Shown one piece after another: positions 10,139-18,868 of a stretch of DNA of 64,000 bases. The stretch spans positions 372,001 through 436,000 of the forward strand of contig CANMCE010000002.1 in assembly GCA_947496235.1 (NCBI GenBank), written 5' to 3'. Positions within the stretch are counted from its first letter, which is position 1; every line of letters begins with the position of its first letter. The position numbers were made by a program, and so were the translations under genes. The notes under the pieces were generated by a model. It saw only the letters and a list, made by a program, of their open reading frames with translations, was not told the DNA's origin and ran no database searches. This stretch comes from an uncultured Glaciecola sp. Lineage in GTDB: Bacteria > Pseudomonadota > Gammaproteobacteria > Enterobacterales > Alteromonadaceae.

Positions 10139-11452
10139 ATGACAAATGCAGTCGCATCACAAAAAAATCTTATGTTGATCCGGTGGCTGACCTATTTAAT
10201 GTTCATGATGTTTGCAATGACATCTGATTCCGTGGGCGAAATCATAAAAGAGGTAAAAGCAGAATTTGATGTTTCTAATACGCAAGCGAGTCTTTTGCAT
10301 TCACTTTTCATGGTTGGAATAGCGTTTTCGGGTCTGTTTCTTGGTTTTCTTGCTGATCGGTTTGGTCGCAAACCGACACTCATTGTAGGTCTTGGCTTAT
10401 TTGCAGTGTCTTGTTACTTATTTCTGCTGGGAGGTGGTTTTAACTTTATTCTTGGGCTTATAACACTTTCTGGCTTAGCAGTTGGAATTTTTAAAACAGC
10501 AGCTCTTGCGCTGATTGGAGATATATCTCGCTCGACCAAAGAGCATACAAGCACCATGAATGGGGCTGAAGCATACTTTGGTGTTGGCGCCATAATTGGT
10601 CCTTTAATCGTTGCTTATCTGATAAGGGCTGGTATTGATTGGATTTGGCTTTATGTCATCGCCGGTGCTCTTTGCACTCTGTTAATTGTGATTGCACTTT
10701 TTATTGACTATCCCAAAACACACAAACAGGCAAACGCAGAGCCTATAAATATCAGGCAAAGTGTTCGCCTCTTGAAAGAGCCGTATGCTATCGCGTTTTC
10801 GATCGGTGCATTTTTATATGTTGCCGCCGAAAGTGCAATTTATGTTTGGATGCCTAGCTATCTTATGTGTGATGCGAGTTCTGCAAGCGATATATTTTCA
10901 TGTTATTCAAATGACACAAATAAATTGTTAGCTCTGTATGCTGTTTCTATCTTTTTTTCATTACGTGCAATCGGTCGCTTTATTGGCATTTGGTTGATGC
11001 AACGATTTGAATGGAGCAAAGTTCTAGTCTGGTTTAGCTTTTTTATTCTTGTTTGCTTTATCGGAGGCTTGTTGGGAGGAAAATCTTTGGCTGTGTATTT
11101 ATTTCCCCTTACAGGTATCTTTATGTCTGTTATTTACCCTACTTTCAATTCAAAAGGTATTAGCTGCTTTCCAAAAGCTCAACATGGCTCTGTCGCTGGC
11201 GTGATCTTGTTTTTCACTGCGGCAGGCGCTGCTGCAGGGCCGCTTATTATGGGTATTGTAACTGATTCAAACGGAGGGGATGCAAAATATGGCTTTATCG
11301 TTGCAACGATTTTTTCAGGGTTGCTGTTTTTGGGATTGCTCTACAACGTAATAAAAAAACCTACTGAACAACGATTAGCAGAGATCGAACGATCAGAATA
11401 CTTGGTTAATGACGATGCTGAAACAATTCTTCAACGTTCCGTTAATGGATAA
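10139..11452 (+). CDS. scrT: MFS sugar permease (probable sucrose transporter)
   Basis: A 437-residue, 12-helix major facilitator protein of the inner membrane. The MFS motif A is visible between helices 2 and 3 (GFLADRFGRKP, about residues 75-85). The cytoplasmic central loop lies near 190-215. CAGGAG sits 7 bp upstream of the ATG. It lies 57 bp after the TonB receptor and 12 bp before the fructokinase, and with sucrose phosphorylase downstream it probably brings intact sucrose into the cytoplasm. The symbol follows the functional role used for sucrose loci in related marine bacteria and rests on context. Confidence 0.75.
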   Translation: MTNAVASQKNLMLIRWLTYLMFMMFAMTSDSVGEIIKEVKAEFDVSNTQASLLHSLFMVGIAFSGLFLGFLADRFGRKPTLIVGLGLFAVSCYLFLLGGGFNFILGLITLSGLAVGIFKTAALALIGDISRSTKEHTSTMNGAEAYFGVGAIIGPLIVAYLIRAGIDWIWLYVIAGALCTLLIVIALFIDYPKTHKQANAEPINIRQSVRLLKEPYAIAFSIGAFLYVAAESAIYVWMPSYLMCDASSASDIFSCYSNDTNKLLALYAVSIFFSLRAIGRFIGIWLMQRFEWSKVLVWFSFFILVCFIGGLLGGKSLAVYLFPLTGIFMSVIYPTFNSKGISCFPKAQHGSVAGVILFFTAAGAAAGPLIMGIVTDSNGGDAKYGFIVATIFSGLLFLGLLYNVIKKPTEQRLAEIERSEYLVNDDAETILQRSVNG

Positions 11453-11464
11453 GGGAAACACGAT

Positions 11465-12355
11465 ATGACTAAATATTTTGGCGCCGTCGAGGCCGGTGGT
11501 ACTAAATTTAAATGTGCTGTAATAAACGAACAACGTGAGATTATTGCACAGACCCGTATACCAACAACAAGCCCCGAAGCAACGCTTAGGGAAGTAGGAG
11601 ATTTTTTTAAGCTCCACAAAAAGAGCATTGGGGAATATGAAGCTTTAGGTATCGCAAGTTTTGGTCCTCTTGATTTACAGCCGCGTTCTAGTACCTACGG
11701 ATATATCACAAAAACGCCTAAGCCAGGGTGGTCAGGCACAAATATAATCCTGCCGCTGGAAAACATTTTGGAATGTCCTGTGATCTTAGATACCGATGTG
11801 AATGGTGCGGCCCTTGCCGAATATCATTGGGGTGCAGGAAAGAAAGAAAATATAGTTATCTACATCACGGTAGGTACTGGTGTTGGCGGCGGTGTAGTTA
11901 TAAATGGCCAACCATTACACGGGCTTATTCACCCAGAAATTGGGCACATACTATTGCCTGGTCATCCTGATATAACCTGTACTTGCCCTTTTCACTCTAA
12001 CTGTGCAGAAGGCTTAGTTTCAGGTACCGCCATAAGAAAAATATGGGGGCAATCTGCGGAAGATATAGAAGAGAAACATGAAGCATGGGACATTATAACG
12101 CTTGTTCTCTCACAGTTATGTCACAATTTGTTAGTCACATTTTCACCGCAAAAGATTATCATGGGTGGTGGGGTTCTCGCTAGCAATCGATTAATAAACA
12201 CAATTGTCGAAAAAACAGAACGTAGTCTTGGTGGCTATCTCAGTCGTCCTATTTCAGCATCTTTATCAAAAATAATAGTGCCAACCGGTTTAACGGAAGA
12301 CAGCGGTTTATTGGGCGCGTTTGCATTGGCGCAATCGAGACCACATTCAATTTGA
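11465..12355 (+). CDS. scrK: ROK-family fructokinase
   Basis: A 296-residue sugar kinase that should phosphorylate fructose released by sucrose phosphorylase. It carries the ROK nucleotide-binding start (GAVEAGGTKFKCAV, residues 5-18), the sugar-binding segment (PEIGHILLPGHP) and the zinc-binding His/Cys cluster (ITCTCPFHSNCAEGLVSG). GxGxGG (VGTGVGGGVVI) is present at about residues 137-147. The length is normal for the bacterial fructokinase branch of ROK. It starts 12 bp after the permease and ends 30 bp before the phosphorylase, consistent with one operon. Confidence 0.85.
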   Translation: MTKYFGAVEAGGTKFKCAVINEQREIIAQTRIPTTSPEATLREVGDFFKLHKKSIGEYEALGIASFGPLDLQPRSSTYGYITKTPKPGWSGTNIILPLENILECPVILDTDVNGAALAEYHWGAGKKENIVIYITVGTGVGGGVVINGQPLHGLIHPEIGHILLPGHPDITCTCPFHSNCAEGLVSGTAIRKIWGQSAEDIEEKHEAWDIITLVLSQLCHNLLVTFSPQKIIMGGGVLASNRLINTIVEKTERSLGGYLSRPISASLSKIIVPTGLTEDSGLLGAFALAQSRPHSI

Positions 12356-12385
12356 AAATCATTTAATTTTTATTGGAGCAGCAAA

Positions 12386-13876
12386 ATGTCTGATAACAAT
12401 AAGGTTCAACTTATAACCTACGTTGACCGCTTTGGTGGAAAAACACTTAGTGAGTTACACAACGTATTAACTGAAGAATTAAAAGGAATTTTTGCGGGTG
12501 TACATTTATTGCCATTTTACTATCCGATTGATGGTGCTGATGCAGGGTTTGATCCAATTGATCATACGACCGTTGACAATCGTTTGGGAAGTTGGTCAGA
12601 TATCGCCGCTATTGGCAGTGAATTCGATATTATGGCTGACATGATTGTCAACCATATATCAGCCGACAGTGATGCCTTTAAAGATGTATTAAAGCACTGT
12701 GAAAAATCAAAGTTTTGGGAGCTGTTTCTTAGAAAAGATTCGGTCTTTAAGCAAGAGCAGGAAGAAGATATCAAAAAAGTATTCCGTCCACGACCGACAT
12801 CATTTTTTTCTGATTACACACTTGCGGATGGGAAAAAGGTACCGTTTTGGACAACTTTTACCGCTAAGCAGATTGATATTGATGTAACATCAAAACAAGG
12901 AAAAAATTATCTTGATTCGATTTTAACTGCTTTTGCAAAAAATAATATAAAATTGATTCGCTTGGACGCCGCTGGTTATGCGATTAAAAAGGCTGGCTCG
13001 AGTTGTTTCATGCTAAACGAAACATTCGAGTTTATTCAAGCTCTTAGCGAGAGAGCACAGTGTTTAGGCTTGCAATGCTTAGTTGAGGTACACAGCCATT
13101 ATCAAACACAGATAGATATAGCCAAAAAATGTAGTGCTGTTTATGATTTTGCATTGCCACCGCTCATACTCCATAGCCTGTTTTCAAAAAACGTTGATGC
13201 ATTAAGTCATTGGCTCAAAATCTCACCACGTAACTGTTTTACTGTGCTCGATACGCATGATGGCATTGGTATTGTAGATGTAGGCCCTTCCTCGGGTAAA
13301 CCAGGACTGTTAGGTGAAAAAGAAATTGACCTACTGGTGGAGACTATACATAGAAATTCAGCGAATCAATCTCGCAAAGCAACAGGCGCATCTGCAAGCA
13401 ATGTAGATTTATATCAAGTTAATTGTACGTTTTATGATGCTTTAGCTAGAGATGATAAGGCCTACCTCCTAGCTCGAGCGATTCAATTGTTCTGCCCTGG
13501 GATACCGCAAATTTATTATGCAGGCTTTTTAGCATGTGAAAATGATATGGGGTTACTTGAAAAAACGAACGTTGGTCGGGACATCAATCGTCCCTATATT
13601 TCCAAAGACGTTTTGTTGGAATCCCTCAAAAAACCTGTTGTGAAAGCACTTATTTCATTAATTGATACACGCAATAATTGCTCAGCTTTTAGTGGTGAGT
13701 TTTCAGTTAAAGGTCAAGGTAGCAACCTTTCTTTGGAATGGAAACTGGATACAGAAATCGCGCGTTTGGATCTTGATGTTGAAACGCTTGATGCAACGAT
13801 AGTAATTAACCAAGAAAAAGAGAATAAAAAAATTAATTTAGCTTCACTTCTTAACGAAGAACAAAATAAAGTATGA
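12386..13876 (+). CDS. scrP: Sucrose phosphorylase (GH13_18)
   Basis: A 496-residue cytoplasmic GH13 enzyme that splits sucrose with phosphate into alpha-glucose 1-phosphate and fructose, saving ATP compared with hydrolysis. The catalytic triad is visible: nucleophile Asp194 (IRLDAAGY), acid/base Glu234 (LVEVHSHY) and stabiliser Asp292 (LDTHDGIG). The N-terminal VQLITYVDRFGG and FDPIDHTTVDNRLGSW are typical of this subfamily. It is close in length to bifidobacterial enzymes. TTGGAG precedes the ATG. Preference for sucrose 6F-phosphate cannot be excluded, but no phosphotransferase gene is nearby. Confidence 0.9.
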   Translation: MSDNNKVQLITYVDRFGGKTLSELHNVLTEELKGIFAGVHLLPFYYPIDGADAGFDPIDHTTVDNRLGSWSDIAAIGSEFDIMADMIVNHISADSDAFKDVLKHCEKSKFWELFLRKDSVFKQEQEEDIKKVFRPRPTSFFSDYTLADGKKVPFWTTFTAKQIDIDVTSKQGKNYLDSILTAFAKNNIKLIRLDAAGYAIKKAGSSCFMLNETFEFIQALSERAQCLGLQCLVEVHSHYQTQIDIAKKCSAVYDFALPPLILHSLFSKNVDALSHWLKISPRNCFTVLDTHDGIGIVDVGPSSGKPGLLGEKEIDLLVETIHRNSANQSRKATGASASNVDLYQVNCTFYDALARDDKAYLLARAIQLFCPGIPQIYYAGFLACENDMGLLEKTNVGRDINRPYISKDVLLESLKKPVVKALISLIDTRNNCSAFSGEFSVKGQGSNLSLEWKLDTEIARLDLDVETLDATIVINQEKENKKINLASLLNEEQNKV

Positions 13877-13913
13877 TAACCATGAAGCAATATCCATTAA
13901 AGCAAGCATATTA

Positions 13914-14954
13914 ATGAGCGCAAATAAACTGACAATCAAACAGGTAGCAAACGAATTGGGAGTGTCCACTGCGACAATCTCAAATGCGTTTAATAGACCT
14001 GACCAACTTTCAGCCAAGAAACGCGAAAGTATTTTGGCGGCATGCAATGATCTTGGTTATTTCGGTCCAAATAAAGCAGCTCGATCTTTGCGTCAGGGTA
14101 AGTCAAATATTATTGCGTTGATTCTACCTGATGAGCTTGATTACATGGTTAGTGATCCTGTTGCAAGTGAATTTATTGAAGGCGTTGCCAAAACTCTGAA
14201 AACGACGGAAAAGCACTTACTTTTGTTTTCAGGTAGCAACGATTCTCTTAATGAAATTATTGATTTTGTTGACGGCTTTATTTGTTATGGATCTCCAAGA
14301 AACGCCTGCCTGCTAAAGCAGTTGTCCCATTTAAATAAAAAAATAGTTACTGTTGATTTCGATATTGAAAAAGCTCCTTCAATCAATATTGATAACAAAG
14401 AAGCTGCATATCAATCCGCATGCATAGCACTCGAGAAGGACAATGCTGTTCCCGTGATATTAGGGTTACGACTTATTGCAGAAAACAAAATCTGCACAAT
14501 CAAAGATAAATCATTAATTGAACACGAGTCTTCAATTGCGCATCGCAGATTAGATGGGTATCTAAAAGCGCTTAAGGAAAGACATATTTCAATAGGTTAT
14601 GACCGTATATGGCATATTCCTGAAAACACCTATAGAAATGCTTCTCTTGCAGCCAAACAAGCTCTTTCTCTGCAGCCCCGACCAAACGTTGTACTATGCA
14701 TGAGTGATGTTATTGCAATGTCGGTAATGAAGGAAGCCTTAAGTCTGGGTATTCGAATTCCTGATGAATTAAGGGTTATCGGTTTCGACGGAATAGAACA
14801 GGGGCAGCGTTTTCATCCAACACTGACTACAGTTCAACAATTTAGCGTTGAGAAAGGTCAAAAAGCAGCGGAAATGTTTATTGCAAACAGCCACAAGAAT
14901 GAAGTTTTAGGATTTAAAATTTTAAGAGGTGAAAGTGCCCCAAAGCTCGTTTAA
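13914..14954 (+). CDS. scrR: LacI-family transcriptional regulator
   Basis: A 346-residue repressor with an N-terminal LacI helix-turn-helix (LTIKQVANELGVSTATISNAFNRP, residues 6-29), hinge (NKAARSLRQGKSN) and a periplasmic-binding-protein-like effector domain to about residue 340 (IRIPDELRVIGFDGIEQG). It follows sucrose phosphorylase by 37 bp in the same direction. The most plausible target is the 16-bp palindrome at 7484-7499 upstream of the TonB receptor. The symbol scrR rests on context; the inducer is likely sucrose or fructose. Confidence 0.8.
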   Translation: MSANKLTIKQVANELGVSTATISNAFNRPDQLSAKKRESILAACNDLGYFGPNKAARSLRQGKSNIIALILPDELDYMVSDPVASEFIEGVAKTLKTTEKHLLLFSGSNDSLNEIIDFVDGFICYGSPRNACLLKQLSHLNKKIVTVDFDIEKAPSINIDNKEAAYQSACIALEKDNAVPVILGLRLIAENKICTIKDKSLIEHESSIAHRRLDGYLKALKERHISIGYDRIWHIPENTYRNASLAAKQALSLQPRPNVVLCMSDVIAMSVMKEALSLGIRIPDELRVIGFDGIEQGQRFHPTLTTVQQFSVEKGQKAAEMFIANSHKNEVLGFKILRGESAPKLV

Positions 14955-15210
14955 GTCGATTGAAAAAATACCACAAGTTTTGGATATGAAAATTACGAAT
15001 GGCATGAGAACACTACAGATGCTAATAAATGCCTGCACACTTAAATACAATCATGATAGCTGCTCAGAATTTCAGAAACACGTAAGCTATAAGCTTCATA
15101 TCTGCTTACACTCAAAAAGCAGACATCTTTTTGGGCATTAATGAAGTTCTGGTTATCGCTCACAGTGTTTGCTGTATAGTTCGTCTGAAGAGACATTTCC
15201 TTTCAAGTCA

Positions 15211-15525
15211 TTACCACACTAGAACTTTCGATGCTTGCAAACCATTTAATATGCAGCCACCAAGAACAACGTCCCCTCTATAAGATGCAAAAATGACGTC
15301 ATCCGTCGGCATACCAATAACATAAGGAACCAACTTTGGTGGAACATCAAAATTAAGGAAGGTTATGTCCACGGGTATTAAAGTTACGACATAAAATAGG
15401 ATGAGGCTACTTACAACAACCGCACGGTTTGGCATCAGATAAGCGCAAAAAGCGAAAAGTCCAAAATTGATGAAGCCTAGATATCTGAAAGAATGAATGC
15501 ACCAGATTAAACTAACCGTACACAA
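15211..15525 (-). pseudogene. Small membrane protein, possibly N-truncated
   Basis: A 104-codon frame whose only start is a TTG without a Shine-Dalgarno. The first ATG is inside the first hydrophobic stretch. Two hydrophobic segments (GFINFGLFAFCAYLMP and AVVVSSLILFYVVTLIPVDI) are followed by a soluble tail (VPYVIGMPTDDVIFASYRGD). The tail's protein-like composition argues it is or was a real gene, while the poor start argues it is a remnant. No family is recognised. Confidence 0.35.
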
Positions 15526-15838
15526 AAGACTGTCAGATTTGGTTCAGCTCTAGTTGCGAAACTGTCAGGTAAAGTTGTAACCAATTCAGCTAACTGACCT
15601 AGCTGTTAAGTTGTTTCGGAAAGTGAACTTTCTAACTCTTTGAGACAACGTGAGAAAACTAGTAAATTATCAATCACAATTCTCATTTTTTTTATTGAGA
15701 ATAAAAGAAAATTTTGTGAAATCGCTGTATCTCATGCTTTATATAGACTTTCACAGTTTTCTCTATTAAATTTGTGTAACGGTGGGTCATGAGTGGATGC
15801 TTAGGGTTGATTGGGTTATTAAAACTAAATTCGTATTG

Positions 15839-15973
15839 TTAAGATGATAAGTTTCCGTAGCTTTCAGTATTTACACCACGAATGCCTTGAGATTTATCGA
15901 AAATATACTCTAGACTCACTTGATGGGTAATAGACTTTGCACCATTTGGTATAGCATAACCATTTGTGTTCAT
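15839..15973 (-). CDS. Candidate small protein (44 aa)
   Basis: AAAAAGGAGTTCCGAT precedes an ATG at 15973, an almost ideal ribosome site, and the frame runs 44 codons (begins MNTNGYAIPNGAKSITHQVS, ends YGNLSS). It has no membrane segment, is polar, and matches no family I know. It is isolated in a gene-poor interval. The case rests on the ribosome site and frame only. Confidence 0.4.
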   Translation of the reverse strand: MNTNGYAIPNGAKSITHQVSLEYIFDKSQGIRGVNTESYGNLSS

Positions 15974-16163
15974 ATCGGAACTCCTTTTTGGGTATTAAAT
16001 TCACACATTGATACGCAAACAAGGTGCCAAATTTTGGTTGACATTGTTGGTTTCAAAAATTAAAAGGTTAAACCAATCATGCAATTAGCGAGAATAATCC
16101 GGAACACTTTGTCGCAGCAAATTTCTCTAATGCGGCAAATGTTGTCATCTTAAAGGCGTTCTA

Positions 16164-16415
16164 TTACCTAAGATTTCTTTTCGTAATTTCCTCTTCGAAC
16201 ACTTTTTTATCGAATTTAGGTTTATTGATAAATTTAAACATGACATACAAAGGGATCAGAGTTAGTAAACTAAAGCTTTGAACCATAATGCTATAAATGA
16301 TTACGCCAAATAAAAAGCCCACGATAACAGCATCAATTAAGGCTACATTTTGCTGTTTTTTTACTTCGGCTAATAATTCTTCATCAGACAATTGCGAAAG
16401 ATCTGGGTTGTCCAT
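16164..16415 (-). CDS. Small two-TM inner-membrane protein
   Basis: An 83-residue protein starting at the ATG at 16415, preceded by GTGGAG. The N-terminus is acidic (MDNPDLSQLSDEELLAEVKK), followed by two membrane helices (about 26-44 and 48-64) and a basic C-terminus. It is 30 bp downstream of a small lipoprotein gene and probably co-transcribed. I do not recognise a function; the two together look like a minor envelope module. Confidence 0.6.
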   Translation of the reverse strand: MDNPDLSQLSDEELLAEVKKQQNVALIDAVIVGFLFGVIIYSIMVQSFSLLTLIPLYVMFKFINKPKFDKKVFEEEITKRNLR

Positions 16416-16445
16416 ATTAACTCCACTTTCAAAAGTCTTTATCAC

Positions 16446-16694
16446 TTAGTCTATTGGTTTTGTGACTGGATTGACTTGTTCTTCCTCAGAATGCTCCTGC
16501 TTTTTGAATTCTTTTAGATCTTCCTTGTAATCTTCAATGGTCACATTCTCACCCTGAAGACATTTTTCTCTAGCGTCACCAATATATTGTTCGCATCTTT
16601 GCATTCGCATTTGATGATCGTTATTTACGGCTTCTTTACTCATACAACCCGACAGAAGAGCAACCCCTATCACCAACAAGACGGAACGCTTCAT
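16446..16694 (-). CDS. Small lipoprotein
   Basis: An 82-residue protein with a lipoprotein signal peptide: MKRSVLLVIGVALLSGC puts the lipobox LLSGC at residues 13-17. The mature part is hydrophilic, with two further cysteines (QRCEQY, EKCLQG) that could form a disulfide and a Glu/Lys-rich tail. Function is unknown. It precedes the two-TM gene by 30 bp on the same strand. Confidence 0.65.
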   Translation of the reverse strand: MKRSVLLVIGVALLSGCMSKEAVNNDHQMRMQRCEQYIGDAREKCLQGENVTIEDYKEDLKEFKKQEHSEEEQVNPVTKPID

Positions 16695-16886
16695 TTTGAA
16701 TTTCCCTAAAAATCAAGATCTAATAAAATTATAGTGTATAGACCGTTTAAATGCTGAAGATTTCTAAAAAGATCAGAAATAAATAAATTTTTATTTTCTT
16801 GATTTCAAATGCTAACAGTGTGGTCTCAAATCAAGATGTCCTAGGTATCATTTATAAGTCGTCACAAAACTTTCATTAAGATCACT

Positions 16887-16925
16887 TTGACATTCGTTAT
16901 TTCATATATATGATATTTCGAATGT
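16887..16925 (+). promoter_or_regulatory. ars promoter overlapped by ArsR operator
   Basis: TTGACA (16887-16892) and TATGAT (16909-16914) with a 16-bp spacer form a near-consensus sigma-70 promoter. An imperfect 36-bp dyad (16890-16925; 15 of 18 positions paired, outer arms ACATTCG/CGAATGT) overlaps it completely. This is the classical layout for ArsR repression 22 bp upstream of arsR. Confidence 0.75.
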
Positions 16926-16946
16926 GTTATAGCTATGGAAACCTAA

Positions 16947-17279
16947 ATGTCTCCTCTACAATTTTTTAAATGCTTATCTGATGATACAAGGCTTAAATCT
17001 GTGTTAATTGTCCACCAATTAGAAGAGGCTTGTGTATGTGACCTAATGCAAGCGCTGGAACTTGAACAGCCGAAAGTATCTCGCCATCTTGCTGAGTTAC
17101 GTAAATGCAATGTGTTAATCGATGAGCGCAGGGGTAAATGGGTGTATTACAGATTGCATCCAAGGCTACCAGAGTGGGCGATTAATGTTATCGCGCAAAC
17201 AGCACAGAATAATCAAGACTATTATCGGGAAGCATTAGCAAAGCTCGATAAGACTAAAACAAATAAACCTATCTGTTAA
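16947..17279 (+). CDS. arsR: ArsR-family arsenite-responsive repressor
   Basis: A 110-residue winged-helix repressor. The metalloid-binding CVC motif (Cys29, Cys31 in EEACVCDLMQAL) lies at the start of the DNA-binding helix, followed by the recognition region (EQPKVSRHLAELRKCNVLIDERRGKWVYYRL). It would release the dyad at 16890-16925 when arsenite or antimonite binds. It is the first gene of an arsR-arsC-ACR3 operon, with 17 bp to arsC. Confidence 0.9.
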   Translation: MSPLQFFKCLSDDTRLKSVLIVHQLEEACVCDLMQALELEQPKVSRHLAELRKCNVLIDERRGKWVYYRLHPRLPEWAINVIAQTAQNNQDYYREALAKLDKTKTNKPIC

Positions 17280-17296
17280 CTTTGCCAAGGACCACA

Positions 17297-17764
17297 ATGA
17301 AAATTCTCTTTATTTGTACTCATAATCGATGTCGTAGCATTTTGTCAGAGGCAATAACAAATCATATAGCAGGTGACCTTATCGACGCCAAAAGTGCTGG
17401 TAGCCAACCTGTGGGTGAAGTACATCCCCTTTCAATTCAATATTTGCAAGAGGCAAATATTTCTACTCAAGGATTACAAAGCCAATCTTGGGATGAGTTC
17501 GAAAGTTTTGCGCCTGATGTTGTAGTAACTGTGTGTGATTCAGCAGCGGGTGAAGCTTGTCCAGTTTGGTTTGGTAAATCAATAAAAATTCATTGGGGAT
17601 TGGTAGACCCATCAAAAATAGAAGGTAGCGAACAACAAAAGGCTGAAGGGTTTCGTGCTTGTATTGCGCAGATCAAACAAAGAGCAATAAAGCTTAAAAA
17701 GATCGCTGAGCAAAGCCTGTCCCATGAAGAATTAAAACGCGCTCTACTTGAGCTAGTAGATTAA
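17297..17764 (+). CDS. arsC: Arsenate reductase, LMW-phosphatase type
   Basis: A 155-residue cytoplasmic enzyme that reduces arsenate to arsenite for export. The start is the ATG at 17297, preceded by CCAAGGA; a longer TTG-started frame has no support. The CX5R phosphate loop (CTHNRCRS, Cys7 to Arg13) and the DP motif (LVDPSKIEG) are present. Further cysteines near residue 80-90 ([17 protein letters not shown]) match the thioredoxin-coupled class that shuttles disulfides through Cys82/Cys89-like positions. It lies between arsR and the ACR3 pump. Confidence 0.88.
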   Translation: MKILFICTHNRCRSILSEAITNHIAGDLIDAKSAGSQPVGEVHPLSIQYLQEANISTQGLQSQSWDEFESFAPDVVVTVCDSAAGEACPVWFGKSIKIHWGLVDPSKIEGSEQQKAEGFRACIAQIKQRAIKLKKIAEQSLSHEELKRALLELVD

Positions 17765-17775
17765 GGAGAAGGCCA

Positions 17776-18792
17776 ATGGGATTGTTTGAACGCTTTTTAT
17801 CGGTTTGGGTCGGAATAGCCATTTTAGTGGGTATCCTTTTAGGTAATTTACTGCCTGACATGTTTTCCATTATTGCTGACATCCAACTTGCCCAAGTGAA
17901 CTTAGTGATAGCGGTACTTATTTGGTTAATGATTTATCCGATGATGGTACAAATCGATTTTTCGTCTATTAAAGATGTAGGCAAAAAACCTAAAGGTTTA
18001 GTCTTAACCTTAGTCATCAATTGGTTAATTAAACCTTTTACTATGGCAGCTTTAGGGTGGTTATTCTTTAAAGGAATTTTTGCTGAATGGGTCGATCCGC
18101 AAACCGCAGAAGAATATATAGCTGGTATGATATTACTCGGCGTTGCTCCGTGTACTGCCATGGTATTTGTTTGGAGTCAATTAACCAAAGGTGATGCAAA
18201 TTACACCCTTATTCAAGTGTCTATAAACGACATTATTATGATATTTGCGTTCGCACCTATTGCTGGCCTGTTGCTTGGTGTCACTGACATTACAGTACCT
18301 TGGGATACCCTGTTTTTGTCCGTTGTCTTGTATGTGCTAATTCCTCTAATTGCGGGGGCAGTCACCCGTAAATCCTTAGACAAGGCAGATGATCATTCTA
18401 AGATTGATAAATTGTTGGCAACTTTGAAGCCATGGTCGATCATAGGGTTGCTGGCGACTGTAGTTTTACTGTTCGGATTTCAATCAGAAACAATTTTGGC
18501 ACAACCTCAAGCAATTGTGCTCATTGCGATTCCATTATTAATTCAAACTTATGGCATATTTGCCATTGCCTATATCATCGCACAACAAATCAGACTACCT
18601 CACAAAATAGCTGCCCCTGCGTGCATGATAGGTACTTCGAATTTCTTTGAACTCGCCGTTGCGGTTGCAATTTCATTATTTGGGTTGCATTCAGGCGCTG
18701 CTTTGGCAACAGTTGTTGGTGTGTTGGTTGAGGTACCGGTAATGTTATCTTTGGTATGGTTTGCTAATCGAACGCAGCATTGGTTCAGTTAG
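17776..18792 (+). CDS. acr3: ACR3-family arsenite efflux permease
   Basis: A 338-residue ten-helix inner-membrane pump of the ACR3 (BART) superfamily. The conserved cysteine loop is seen as [14 protein letters not shown] (about residues 121-134), with the later signature [21 protein letters not shown]. It begins 11 bp after arsC, with AAGGAG just upstream. It removes arsenite formed by ArsC. The operon ends with a strong terminator 15 bp beyond the stop. Confidence 0.9.
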   Translation: MGLFERFLSVWVGIAILVGILLGNLLPDMFSIIADIQLAQVNLVIAVLIWLMIYPMMVQIDFSSIKDVGKKPKGLVLTLVINWLIKPFTMAALGWLFFKGIFAEWVDPQTAEEYIAGMILLGVAPCTAMVFVWSQLTKGDANYTLIQVSINDIIMIFAFAPIAGLLLGVTDITVPWDTLFLSVVLYVLIPLIAGAVTRKSLDKADDHSKIDKLLATLKPWSIIGLLATVVLLFGFQSETILAQPQAIVLIAIPLLIQTYGIFAIAYIIAQQIRLPHKIAAPACMIGTSNFFELAVAVAISLFGLHSGAALATVVGVLVEVPVMLSLVWFANRTQHWFS

Positions 18793-18806
18793 TACTGGAA
18801 AGCAGT

Positions 18807-18844
18807 CTAGGTCATTCTTTCATCATAAAAATGACCTAGTTTTT
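18807..18844 (+). terminator. Rho-independent terminator of ars operon
   Basis: A perfect 10-bp stem (CTAGGTCATT / AATGACCTAG) with a 13-nt loop is followed directly by TTTTT. It is oriented to end arsR-arsC-acr3 transcription. Confidence 0.85.
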
Positions 18845-18868
18845 ATATTCTTATTTTTAATATTTCGC

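Larger units (their letters stand above)
14955..16160. other. Long interval with little coding content
   Basis: About 1.2 kb between the sucrose and small-envelope genes. It holds one membrane-protein-like minus-strand frame without a good start (15211-15525) and a 44-codon minus-strand frame with a strong ribosome site (15839-15973). I see no tRNA, transposase or long repeat. Such decay is common at insertion or deletion points. Confidence 0.5.

Noticed and set aside
14929-15141. Plus-strand 70-codon frame after the LacI gene
   Set aside because: It starts inside the LacI gene in another frame, and the translation looks random.
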